NCBI GenBank assembly: GCA_903867285.1
Contig: CAIPQX010000078.1
Location: 1-6,247 of the forward strand
Origin: an uncultured Actinomycetes bacterium
Lineage (GTDB): Bacteria; Actinomycetota; Actinomycetes; Nanopelagicales; Nanopelagicaceae
Length of the DNA stretch: 6,247 nt
Direction of reading: 5' to 3'
Below, piece by piece: positions 1 to 6,247 of this stretch. The position numbers and the translations under genes are program-made. Below the pieces are notes generated by a model, which was not told the DNA's origin, did no database searches, and saw only the letters and a program-made list of their open reading frames with translations. The number at the start of each line of letters is the position of its first letter. The first letter of the stretch is position 1.

Positions 1-78
1 ACCAAGGACTCCGCCGCCTACATCAACGGCGTCCTGGGCCGTGTCATCCTGCTGAAGTCGGTAATCTCACTCTACTAA
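1..78 (+). CDS. nusB: Transcription antitermination factor NusB, C-terminal end (partial)
   Basis: An open frame enters from the left edge and stops at TAA (76-78), giving the last 25 residues of a protein. The segment AYINGVLGRV matches the conserved end of NusB, where actinobacterial proteins read like S-x-x-FVNGVLG-x-V after a lysine-rich helix. NusB is an all-helical cytoplasmic RNA-binding protein that, with NusE (S10), binds boxA RNA in rRNA antitermination complexes. nusB commonly sits just upstream of pyrR in actinobacteria, which supports the call. The visible codons are strongly biased: 19 of the first 20 end in G or C, unlike the start of pyrR. Only the tail is visible, so the identification rests on one short motif plus position. 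Confidence 0.78.
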   Translation, partial: TKDSAAYINGVLGRVILLKSVISLY

Positions 79-85
79 GTGGACT

Positions 86-110
86 GCTAGACTTCCATCG
101 CGGAATCAGC
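86..110 (+). other. Bulged RNA hairpin in the nusB-pyrR gap
   Basis: Nine base pairs can form in the transcript: 86-88 (GCU) with 108-110 (AGC), 90-91 (GA) with 106-107 (UC), and 93-96 (UUCC) with 102-105 (GGAA). The loop is AUCGC (97-101), with single-base bulges at A89 and C92. It starts 8 bases after the nusB stop and ends 7 bases before the PyrR hairpin. No U-run follows, so it is not a standard intrinsic terminator. It could protect or process the nusB 3' end, or be part of the pyr leader fold. The pairing is seen directly; any function is unknown. Confidence 0.4.
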
Positions 111-116
111 CGCATA

Positions 117-150
117 TCCTTTAACTGACGTCCTGTGAGGCGGCAAAGGA
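117..150 (+). promoter_or_regulatory. PyrR-binding RNA hairpin that hides the pyrR ribosome binding site
   Basis: The sequence TCCTGTGAGG (131-140) fits the PyrR binding-loop consensus UCCNGNGAGG exactly. It folds with hexaloop CUGUGA (133-138) over pairs C132-G139, U131-G140, G130-C141 and C129-G142. Below is an internal loop with a larger, A-containing 5' side (123-128) facing 143-144; G127-C144 may also pair. A lower stem of six pairs joins UCCUUU (117-122) to AAAGGA (145-150), which is the Shine-Dalgarno region of pyrR. This is the known bipartite PyrR-site shape, and it implies that PyrR plus UMP/UTP locks the hairpin and blocks translation, as established for mycobacterial pyr operons. 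No terminator or antiterminator is seen, so transcription attenuation of the Bacillus kind is unlikely here. The fold was derived by hand. Confidence 0.85.
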
Positions 151-151
151 G
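145..151 (+). promoter_or_regulatory. Shine-Dalgarno sequence of pyrR, sequestered in the hairpin
   Basis: AAAGGAG lies 5 bases before the ATG at 157 and fixes that start. Six of its seven bases (145-150) form the 3' strand of the lower stem of the PyrR hairpin, so access to this site is the likely control point for the operon. Confidence 0.85.
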
Positions 152-156
152 ATTAG

Positions 157-678
157 ATGAGTGTTGTATTAGAACAGAGCGAGATTGATCGTTCGCTTAA
201 ACGTATTGCTCATGAAATTATTGAACGCAATCATGGACTCCAATCAGTCGTTCTACTCGGTATTCCCACGCGCGGTGTAACCCTGGCCCAGCGCATTGGC
301 TCCTTTCTCGCCTCGATCGATACGCCAGTTCCCGTCGGCGTTCTCGATATCACCATGTTCCGCGATGACCTGCGGCTTCGTCCTCCGCGCCCGTTGGTGC
401 CAACGCACATTCCCTCCGAGGGTTTAGAGGGCAAAGATCTTATTCTTGTCGATGACGTTCTTTATTCAGGTAGAACTATCAGAGCTGCCCTGGATGCAAT
501 TGGCGAACTGGGCAGACCGCGAACCGTGCAGTTAGCGGTCCTCATTGATCGTGGCCATCGCCAACTCCCTATTCGCGCCGACTATGTAGGGAAGAACATT
601 CCGACAAATGCCCGCGAGAGCGTGCGCGTACAACTGCACGAGATCGATGGAATCGATCAAGTAGAGCTGAGCGTCTGA
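157..678 (+). CDS. pyrR: Bifunctional pyr operon regulator / uracil phosphoribosyltransferase PyrR
   Basis: This is a 173-residue cytoplasmic protein of the type I phosphoribosyltransferase fold. The family binds pyr leader RNA in response to UMP/UTP (opposed by PRPP or GMP in studied members), and many members also make UMP from uracil and PRPP. Visible motifs are GIPTRGVTLAQRI (35-47), the MFRDDLRLRPPRPL segment (67-80) typical of PyrR, the PRPP loop LVDDVLYSGRT (97-107) with paired acidic residues D99 and D100, and the basic stretch DRGHRQLPIRADYVGK (131-146) that in PyrR contributes to nucleic acid and uracil handling. The length is close to the usual 175-190. The ATG has a good Shine-Dalgarno 5 bases upstream, and that site is buried in the PyrR-type hairpin, which implies autoregulation. 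The stop overlaps the pyrB start by one base (TGATG). The PRPP loop is intact, so enzymatic activity is plausible but not shown. Confidence 0.95.
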   Translation: MSVVLEQSEIDRSLKRIAHEIIERNHGLQSVVLLGIPTRGVTLAQRIGSFLASIDTPVPVGVLDITMFRDDLRLRPPRPLVPTHIPSEGLEGKDLILVDDVLYSGRTIRAALDAIGELGRPRTVQLAVLIDRGHRQLPIRADYVGKNIPTNARESVRVQLHEIDGIDQVELSV

Positions 679-1637
679 TGCATACTCCGCACCTGCTCTC
701 CATCAATGACCTCACTAAGAGCGAAGCGCTAGAGATTCTTGATACCGCGCGTGAGTTATCTCGAATCACCGATGGCGCTATAAAGAAATTACCCACCTTG
801 CGCGGGCGCACCGTCGTGAATCTCTTCTTCGAAGATTCGACAAGAACTCGCCTCAGTTTTGAAGCGGCCGCCAAGCGCCTCTCCGCTGAGGTAATCAATT
901 TTTCAGCCAAAGGTTCAAGCGTGAGTAAGGGTGAATCTCTAAAAGATACCGCCCAAACCTTGGAGGCGATGGGAGCGGAGTTAATGATCATTCGCCACCC
1001 CACATCAGGCTCTGCCCAGCGTTTAGCAGAATCGGGTTGGGTCAAATCGCATATCGTCAATGCCGGCGATGGAATGCACGAACATCCCACCCAGGCTCTC
1101 TTAGATGCCTACACAATTCGATCGCACTTCCCAGAGCACGATAGAGATTTCACGGGATTGCGCATTGGAATCGTGGGGGACATCCTGCACTCCCGGGTCG
1201 CTCGCAGCAATGTCCTTCTCCTCACCGCTTTGGGAGCTCGCGTAGTTCTGATTGGACCGCCAACCTTGATCCCAGTGGGTGCTTATAGCTGGCCGGTCGA
1301 TATCTCTTACAACTTGGATGAAGAGATAGGGACTTTGGATGCCATCATGATGTTACGCGTACAAAGTGAGAGAATGAGTGATGCCTTCTTCCCAACGGAG
1401 CGCGAGTATGCGCGTGATTTTGGGCTTGGAACGCAACGGCTCAAGTCGCTTCGCAAGAGCGCCATCATCATGCATCCTGGACCGATGAATCGTGGCTTAG
1501 AAATATCTGCCGCCAGCGCAGATTCTCCACAATCGGTAATTTTGGAGCAGGTAGCAAATGGCGTCCTAGTGCGAATGGCGGTTCTTTATCTACTCATGGG
1601 CGGAACCTCGATTCCGACAGAGGGGGTTCTCGTATGA
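678..1637 (+). CDS. pyrB: Aspartate carbamoyltransferase catalytic subunit PyrB
   Basis: PyrB joins carbamoyl phosphate and L-aspartate to give N-carbamoyl-L-aspartate and phosphate, the committed step of pyrimidine synthesis. The 319 residues show the carbamoyl-phosphate motif FFEDSTRTRLSFE (50-62, with S54-T-R-T-R58), the KGES loop (K84), HPTQALLDAYT (136-146), the aspartate-side MLRVQSER (225-232, R227 and Q229) and HPGPMNRGLEI (266-276). These cover both the carbamoyl-phosphate and aspartate domains, and the length is standard for a catalytic chain. ATG 678 overlaps the pyrR stop by one base. No clear Shine-Dalgarno precedes it, only a weak GTAGAG at 661-666, 11 bases upstream, so initiation probably depends on ribosomes finishing pyrR. 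No pyrI regulatory-chain gene follows, so allosteric control of the E. coli kind is not expected from this operon. The ornithine carbamoyltransferase alternative is excluded by the MLRVQ and HPGPMNRG motifs and by context. Confidence 0.96.
   Translation: MHTPHLLSINDLTKSEALEILDTARELSRITDGAIKKLPTLRGRTVVNLFFEDSTRTRLSFEAAAKRLSAEVINFSAKGSSVSKGESLKDTAQTLEAMGAELMIIRHPTSGSAQRLAESGWVKSHIVNAGDGMHEHPTQALLDAYTIRSHFPEHDRDFTGLRIGIVGDILHSRVARSNVLLLTALGARVVLIGPPTLIPVGAYSWPVDISYNLDEEIGTLDAIMMLRVQSERMSDAFFPTEREYARDFGLGTQRLKSLRKSAIIMHPGPMNRGLEISAASADSPQSVILEQVANGVLVRMAVLYLLMGGTSIPTEGVLV
1619..1626 (+). promoter_or_regulatory. Shine-Dalgarno-like site of pyrC inside the end of pyrB
   Basis: AGAGGGGG lies 7 bases before the ATG at 1634 and supports that start over later ATGs. 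It is the most G-rich initiation site in the operon, so pyrC may be able to recruit ribosomes itself as well as by coupling through the ATGA overlap. Confidence 0.6.
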
Positions 1638-2935
1638 GCAATTCAGATTTTCATTTAAAGAATGTAGTAATGAGCGATGGCTCTTCTGTCGAGATCGAAG
1701 TACGAGAGCACCGCATCGCGCGCATCGGCACCACACTTGAAACAGATCTTCCCGCTGTCGAAGGTCATGGAGCGATGGTCCTGCCCGGACTCGTCGATCT
1801 CCACACCCATCTACGGGAACCGGGCAAAGAGAATTCCGAAACCGTTCTCTCTGGTAGCCAAGCTGCGATCAAGGGTGGATACACGGCTCTTAGCGCAATG
1901 GCCAACACCTCACCAGTAGCGGATACCGCCGGCGTGGTTGAACAAGTTGCGCGATTAGGAAAGGAAGCGGGACTTTGCGATGTCTTTCCTATTGGCGCTG
2001 TAACGGTTGGACTTAAGGGCGAATCTCTCGCGGAACTTTCTGCAATGGCGCAGTCCGCTGCCCGAGTACGTATCTTCAGCGACGATGGTCATTGCATTAG
2101 CGATCCACTCTTAATGCGGCGCGCTTTAGAATATGTAAAGGCCTGCGGAGGGGTTATTGCGCAACACGCGCAAGACCCACTATTGACCGTCGGTTCTCAG
2201 ATGAACGAAGGAATCGTTTCAAGTCGTTTGGGTCTCAAAGGTTGGCCTACAGTAGCCGAAGAGTCCATCATTGCCAGAGATATCTTGATGGCGCATTATG
2301 TGCAGAGCAGATTGCACATCTGTCACCTCACCACAAAAGGTGGAGTCGAATTAGTTCGGTGGGCCAAGAGCCAGGGCATCGCAGTGACCGCGGAGGTGAC
2401 ACCTCACCACCTCATGCTTACCGACGATCTGGCTGAGAGTTACGATCCGGTTTATAAAGTGAATCCGCCGTTGCGCACCGCGGCTGATGTGCAAGCCCTG
2501 CGCGAAGGTTTAGCGGATGGCACGATTGATATCGTCGCTACCGATCACGCTCCACACCCGGCAGAGGATAAAGATTGCGAATGGAGCGCCGCCGCCTTCG
2601 GGATGATCGGCTTGGAAACCGCTCTCTCTATCGTGGCTAAGGCGATGATAGAAACTGGATTAATGGATTGGGACACTCTCGTTAAGCGCATGTCAACGAT
2701 GCCCGCTGCGATTGGTGGGTACGAAGATCACGGGACATTAGCCATAGGACGCACCGCAAACTTTATGGTTGTGGATCCGAACGCAACATGGAAGGTTGAT
2801 AGGAATCATCTCTTCTCCCGGAGCTCAAATACCCCTTTTCACGATTTCACACTTCCAGCGCCAGTAATCCATACCTTCTTTCGAGGAGTTCATGTTCTGC
2901 GCGATGGACAATTGACGGGGTTAAAATATGAGTAA
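1634..2935 (+). CDS. pyrC: Dihydroorotase PyrC
   Basis: A zinc-dependent amidohydrolase that cyclises N-carbamoyl-L-aspartate to L-dihydroorotate, the third step of the pathway. The 433 residues form the long class I type, near the usual 425-435. The metal site appears complete: H57 and H59 in DLHTHLREPG (55-64), D151 in FSDDGHC (148-154), H178 in IAQHAQD (175-181), H231 in HICHLTTKGG (228-237) and the catalytic D304 in TDHAPH (303-308). R61 and N91 are the expected substrate contacts. Because these residues are present, this is an active enzyme, not the inactive PyrC-like partner that some bacteria pair with PyrB. ATG 1634 overlaps the pyrB stop as ATGA. Its own stop lies 8 bases inside carA. 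Allantoinase or hydantoinase is a possible misreading of the fold, but motifs and operon position favour dihydroorotase. Confidence 0.96.
   Translation: MSNSDFHLKNVVMSDGSSVEIEVREHRIARIGTTLETDLPAVEGHGAMVLPGLVDLHTHLREPGKENSETVLSGSQAAIKGGYTALSAMANTSPVADTAGVVEQVARLGKEAGLCDVFPIGAVTVGLKGESLAELSAMAQSAARVRIFSDDGHCISDPLLMRRALEYVKACGGVIAQHAQDPLLTVGSQMNEGIVSSRLGLKGWPTVAEESIIARDILMAHYVQSRLHICHLTTKGGVELVRWAKSQGIAVTAEVTPHHLMLTDDLAESYDPVYKVNPPLRTAADVQALREGLADGTIDIVATDHAPHPAEDKDCEWSAAAFGMIGLETALSIVAKAMIETGLMDWDTLVKRMSTMPAAIGGYEDHGTLAIGRTANFMVVDPNATWKVDRNHLFSRSSNTPFHDFTLPAPVIHTFFRGVHVLRDGQLTGLKYE
2915..2920 (+). promoter_or_regulatory. Weak Shine-Dalgarno-like site of carA inside pyrC
   Basis: ACGGGG lies 7 bases before the ATG at 2928. 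It is a weak match, so carA translation probably leans on coupling: the pyrC stop (2933-2935) is within 8 bases of this start. Confidence 0.4.
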
Positions 2936-4055
2936 AGCGTTCTTAGTTCTCGACGATGGCACGATCTTCGAAGGTGAAAGTTGGGCCACCCTGGGAGAAG
3001 CCTTTGGAGAGGCGGTCTTCTCAACTGGCATGACTGGGTATCAAGAGACTTTAACCGACCCGTCGTATCATAAGCAGATCGTAATCATGACCGCCCCGCA
3101 TATTGGAAATACCGGAATGAATGATCTCGATAAGGAATCGGAAAAGATTTGGGTTGCCGGATTCGTTGTGCGCAATCCCTCACCACGCGTGAGCAATTGG
3201 CGATCTCAATACTCATTAGAGACCGCACTCATCGAGGCGGGTGTAGTTGGTATTCAAGGTGTAGATACAAGAGCCATCACCCGACACCTACGTGATCGTG
3301 GAGCGATGCGCATGGGGATCTTCTCCGAGACCACTTTGACTCGCTCCGAAATGGTTATCAAAGTCCGCGCGACAGAAGCGATGGCCGGCGCCTTTCTCGC
3401 CAACGATGTAACTACCAAAGAGAAGTACGTTGTCAGTCCTCCGGCAGGTACCGAGGTGCGCTTTCGCGTAGCGGCCATTGATTTGGGGATCAAAAATGCG
3501 ACGCCAAGGTCAATGTCCGAACGCGGAATTGAAGTAACGGTTTACCCGTTGGGCACCACCGCTGCAGAGATCAAAGAGGCCAACCCCGATGGATTGTTTA
3601 TCTCTAACGGCCCCGGAGATCCTGCAACAATGACCCAAGTGGTAGATCTGGTCCGCGAATTTTTGGCGGATGAGATACCCACCTTTGGAATCTGTTTCGG
3701 CCATCAAATTTTGGGTCGCGCCTTAGGACTTGAAACATATAAATTGACCTTCGGCCATCGCGGCATTAATCAACCCGTTAAGAATCTACAGAGCGGCAGA
3801 ATTGAAATCACCGCCCACAATCACGGTTTCGCAGTCGAAGCCCCGCAAGGCGGCAATTTCCATACGGCATTTGGTAGCGGTTTTGTCAGCCACATCTGTC
3901 TTAATGACGGAGTCGTCGAGGGACTCGAGTTAATCGAACGTCCCGCATTCAGCGTGCAATATCACCCCGAATCCGCCGCCGGTCCACATGATGCGGCATA
4001 CCTCTTCGATCACTTCGTAGAGCTGATGAGCAAATCAAAGGTTAAAAATGCCTAG
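2928..4055 (+). CDS. carA: Carbamoyl phosphate synthetase small (glutaminase) subunit CarA
   Basis: CarA hydrolyses glutamine and channels the ammonia to CarB. The 375 residues (E. coli about 382) comprise an N-terminal small-subunit domain with STGMTGYQETLTDPSY (32-47), NPSPRVSNWRS (83-93) and GVDTRAITRHLRDRGAMR (111-128), followed by a class I glutamine amidotransferase domain from about 180 to 370. The latter has AIDLGIKNATPR (183-194), the oxyanion-side SNGPGDP (226-232), the nucleophile elbow GICFGHQ with C256, the ITAHNHGFAV segment (294-303) and VQYHPES (343-349). The catalytic triad is thus C256-H346-E348, and CarA should be active rather than a degenerate subunit. The start overlaps the end of pyrC by 8 bases and the end overlaps carB by 8 bases. 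Many actinobacteria have a small membrane-protein gene between pyrC and carA; none is present here. Confidence 0.96.
   Translation: MSKAFLVLDDGTIFEGESWATLGEAFGEAVFSTGMTGYQETLTDPSYHKQIVIMTAPHIGNTGMNDLDKESEKIWVAGFVVRNPSPRVSNWRSQYSLETALIEAGVVGIQGVDTRAITRHLRDRGAMRMGIFSETTLTRSEMVIKVRATEAMAGAFLANDVTTKEKYVVSPPAGTEVRFRVAAIDLGIKNATPRSMSERGIEVTVYPLGTTAAEIKEANPDGLFISNGPGDPATMTQVVDLVREFLADEIPTFGICFGHQILGRALGLETYKLTFGHRGINQPVKNLQSGRIEITAHNHGFAVEAPQGGNFHTAFGSGFVSHICLNDGVVEGLELIERPAFSVQYHPESAAGPHDAAYLFDHFVELMSKSKVKNA
4037..4041 (+). promoter_or_regulatory. Shine-Dalgarno sequence of carB inside carA
   Basis: AAAGG lies 6 bases before the ATG at 4048 and sets the carB start, giving an N-terminus that aligns with E. 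coli CarB residue for residue at the active-site positions. It is the same core as the pyrR site but has no PyrR-like hairpin around it. Confidence 0.6.
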
Positions 4056-6247
4056 AGATAACAGCATCGAAAGCGTCCTGGTTATTGGATCCGGTCCAAT
4101 AGTTATAGGACAGGCCTGCGAATTCGATTACTCTGGAGTCCAAGCCTGTCGCGTCCTACGCGAAGAGGGCATTCGAGTAATTTTAATTAACTCCAATCCG
4201 GCGACGATTATGACCGACCCTGAATTCGCGGATGCCACTTATATCGAACCGATTACCCCTGAGTTCATTGAAAAGATTATGGAGATAGAGAAGCCTTCCG
4301 CTGTTCTGGCAACTCTTGGGGGACAGACTGCTCTTAATGCCGCCATGGCACTTCACGCCCGCGGCTCATTTGAAAAGTTTGGGGTTAAATTAATTGGCGC
4401 CAATGTTGAGGCGATTAAGCGCGGAGAAGATCGCGAAATCTTTAAGACTATCGTTGCAAAGGTCGGGGGAGAGTCCGCGCGCTCCCGGATCTGCCATTCC
4501 ATGTCGGACTGTTTGAGCGCAGCCACAGAGTTGCGTTATCCCGTCGTTGTTCGACCTTCATTTACGATGGGTGGTCTGGGCTCTGGAATTGCGTTCAGCC
4601 AGAACGAGCTAGAACTCATTGCGGGTGCGGGATTGCGACATAGCCCGACAAATGAGGTTCTCTTAGAAGAGTCCATCTTGGGGTGGAAGGAATTTGAACT
4701 GGAAGTCATGCGAGATCATCTCGACAACGTAGTCATCGTCTGCAGTATTGAGAATGTCGATCCCATGGGCGTGCATACCGGTGATTCAATTACCGTCGCC
4801 CCTGCACTAACCCTGACCGACGTCGAGTATCAACGATTGCGCGACCTTTCCATAGACATCATTCGCGAAGTTGGCGTCGAAACCGGTGGTTGCAACATTC
4901 AATTTGCAGTCAATCCGGTAGATGGTCGCATCATTGTTATCGAGATGAACCCACGGGTTTCGCGCTCATCGGCGCTAGCCTCAAAAGCGACTGGTTTTCC
5001 GATTGCCAAGATCGCGACCAAATTGGCAGTTGGATACACTCTCGATGAGATTCAAAATGACATCACTAAGAGCACCCCGGCGTCCTTTGAGCCGACCCTG
5101 GACTACATCGTCGTTAAAGTGCCTCGGTTCGCCTTCGAAAAATTCGCAGAAGCCGATCCACGTCTGACCACAACCATGAAGTCAGTGGGAGAAGCAATGG
5201 CGATGGGCCGTTCCTTTGCTGAGGCGCTGCAGAAGGCGTTGCGTTCGTTGGAAAAGAAGGGCAGCACATTTTCCTGGGAGCAGAGCGGAGAATCCCTCGA
5301 TTCGCTTCTCTCCAAGATAGGTATCCCTACAGAATGGCGCCTGCAACAAGTACAAAGAGCGCTCTGGTTGGGTGCGACTATCGAAGAGGTGCATGCGATA
5401 TCCAAGATCGACCCATGGTTCCTGGCGCAAATTCAAGGAATTAATGAGTTAGCCAACGAGATTTCCGCTGCCTCTACTTTAGGAGTTGATCTTCTCCGCA
5501 AAGCCAAGGTAAACGGTTTTGGTGATGCGCAAATCGCTGCTTTACGAAATGTGTCTGAGGCGCAGATAAGAAGCGACCGCGGAAGCTTAAACATCCACCC
5601 GGTATTTAAAATGGTCGATACGTGTGCCGCGGAATTCGCGTCGAGTACTCCGTACTACTACTCCTCATATGATTTGGAATCTGAGGTGTTGTCACGTGTA
5701 AAACCCGCAGTCATCATCTTGGGTAGTGGACCGAATCGCATCGGACAGGGTTTGGAATTTGATTACTCGTGTGTCCATGCCGCTTTTGCGCTACGCGAAG
5801 CGGGTTTCGAAACCATCATGATCAACTGCAACCCCGAAACCGTCTCAACAGACTATGACACTTCTGATCGACTCTATTTCGAACCATTAACTTTGGAAGA
5901 TGTCCTTGAAGTCGTAGCGGCTGAAAGTGCCGCTGGCCCTGTTCTGGGTGTTATTGCGCAACTTGGCGGACAGACTCCGTTAGGCCTGGCGCGCGGTCTC
6001 CTAGAAGCCGGTGTGACAATTTTGGGAACCAGTCCACATGCCATTGATATGGCGGAGGATCGCGGTGAATTCGGAAGAATATTGCAGGAAAACTCTTTGA
6101 ACGCTCCGAAATTCGGGCTCGCTCGCTCCTACGAAGAAGCTCTCAAAGTTGCGGCTGATATCTCCTATCCGGTCTTGGTTCGTCCATCCTTCGTCCTAGG
6201 CGGCCGAGGCATGGAGATCGTGTACGACGATGAATCCCTCAAAGGCT
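4048..6247 (+). CDS. carB: Carbamoyl phosphate synthetase large subunit CarB (3' end outside window)
   Basis: CarB makes carbamoyl phosphate from bicarbonate, CarA-derived ammonia and two ATP, feeding both pyrimidines and arginine. The frame stays open for 733 codons and runs off the right edge; E. coli CarB has 1073 residues, so about a third is missing. Visible parts: the carboxyphosphate domain with IGSGPIVIGQACEFDYSG (13-30), R129, RPSFTMGG (169-176), E215 in GWKEFELE, H243 in GVHTGDS, and E299-x-N301 in IEMNPRVSRSS, all at E. coli numbering with no net shift; the oligomerisation region (about 400-550) with DTCAAEF (524-530); and the start of the second ATP-grasp half with LGSGPNRIGQG (558-568), GGQTPLG and RPSFVLGGRGMEIVYD (712-727), shifted by 3 residues from E. 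coli. The two halves reflect the family's ancient internal duplication. The rest of the carbamoyl-phosphate domain and the C-terminal allosteric domain lie beyond the window, so effector control cannot be judged. ATG 4048 overlaps carA by 8 bases. Confidence 0.96.
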   Translation, partial: MPRDNSIESVLVIGSGPIVIGQACEFDYSGVQACRVLREEGIRVILINSNPATIMTDPEFADATYIEPITPEFIEKIMEIEKPSAVLATLGGQTALNAAMALHARGSFEKFGVKLIGANVEAIKRGEDREIFKTIVAKVGGESARSRICHSMSDCLSAATELRYPVVVRPSFTMGGLGSGIAFSQNELELIAGAGLRHSPTNEVLLEESILGWKEFELEVMRDHLDNVVIVCSIENVDPMGVHTGDSITVAPALTLTDVEYQRLRDLSIDIIREVGVETGGCNIQFAVNPVDGRIIVIEMNPRVSRSSALASKATGFPIAKIATKLAVGYTLDEIQNDITKSTPASFEPTLDYIVVKVPRFAFEKFAEADPRLTTTMKSVGEAMAMGRSFAEALQKALRSLEKKGSTFSWEQSGESLDSLLSKIGIPTEWRLQQVQRALWLGATIEEVHAISKIDPWFLAQIQGINELANEISAASTLGVDLLRKAKVNGFGDAQIAALRNVSEAQIRSDRGSLNIHPVFKMVDTCAAEFASSTPYYYSSYDLESEVLSRVKPAVIILGSGPNRIGQGLEFDYSCVHAAFALREAGFETIMINCNPETVSTDYDTSDRLYFEPLTLEDVLEVVAAESAAGPVLGVIAQLGGQTPLGLARGLLEAGVTILGTSPHAIDMAEDRGEFGRILQENSLNAPKFGLARSYEEALKVAADISYPVLVRPSFVLGGRGMEIVYDDESLKG

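Noticed and set aside
88..120. Promoter-like pair TAGACT (88-93) and TATCCT (115-120) before pyrR
   Set aside because: The spacing is 21 bases, too long for a standard promoter, and a start near 127 would remove the 5' strand (117-122) that sequesters the ribosome site. No convincing promoter was found in the gap, so the message may start upstream, possibly with nusB.
569..1090. 173-codon open frame on the - strand
   Set aside because: It lies almost entirely antisense to pyrB, whose motifs are conserved; the reverse frame shows no recognisable domain and is a shadow.
2147..2157. PyrR-loop-like GCCTGCGGAGG in pyrC
   Set aside because: It has an extra G relative to the binding-loop consensus and lies in the middle of the gene with no start codon context.
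2393..2405. Perfect inverted repeat GAGGTG-A-CACCTC within pyrC
   Set aside because: It encodes the conserved Glu-Val-Thr-Pro-His segment of dihydroorotase, and the one-base centre gives a poor RNA hairpin; best explained by codon choice.
5272..5281. Second PyrR-loop-like sequence TCCTGGGAGC in carB
   Set aside because: It misses the last consensus base, has no supporting stem noted, and sits deep inside coding sequence away from any start site.
5103..5436. Two overlapping - strand open frames of 84 and 100 codons
   Set aside because: They are antisense to the conserved CarB region and show no family motif; both are coding shadows.
4048..6247. Possibility that carB is broken, because no complete gene ends in the window
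   Set aside because: The frame is continuous for 733 codons with motifs in order on both halves; it is simply cut by the window edge.

Overview
The window holds most of a de novo pyrimidine biosynthesis operon, all on the + strand: the last codons of nusB, a 78-base gap carrying an apparent PyrR-responsive RNA hairpin, then pyrR, pyrB, pyrC, carA and the first two thirds of carB. The gene order nusB-pyrR-pyrB-pyrC-carA-carB and the flavour of the proteins (PyrC with an IAQHAQD metal site, CarA with an AIDLGIKNATPR segment) point to an actinobacterium. The base composition is only moderate for that phylum, and the genes are packed with no gaps from pyrR onward. This suggests a lineage with a compact genome, perhaps a freshwater or marine planktonic actinobacterium. 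That placement is inference; no marker gene here settles it.

Layout: 1-78 is the NusB C-terminus. 79-156 is the only non-coding stretch. It contains a bulged hairpin (86-110) and a second hairpin (117-150) whose apex has the PyrR-binding loop consensus and whose base buries the Shine-Dalgarno sequence of pyrR. 157-678 is pyrR, 678-1637 pyrB, 1634-2935 pyrC, 2928-4055 carA, and 4048 to the window end carB. Successive genes overlap by 1, 4, 8 and 8 bases. There is no gene-free stretch longer than 300 bases.

How it works together: CarA releases ammonia from glutamine and CarB uses it with bicarbonate and two ATP to make carbamoyl phosphate. PyrB condenses this with aspartate, and PyrC closes the ring to dihydroorotate. 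PyrR is the uridine-nucleotide-sensing RNA-binding regulator, with uracil phosphoribosyltransferase ancestry. The RNA hairpin suggests that PyrR represses its own translation when UMP/UTP is plentiful, as known for mycobacterial pyr operons, and the overlapping starts would carry that repression into the downstream genes.

All catalytic motifs inspected are intact and no frame is broken. I see no mobile element, CRISPR array, RNA gene or novel multi-gene system. The most informative non-coding signal is the leader hairpin.
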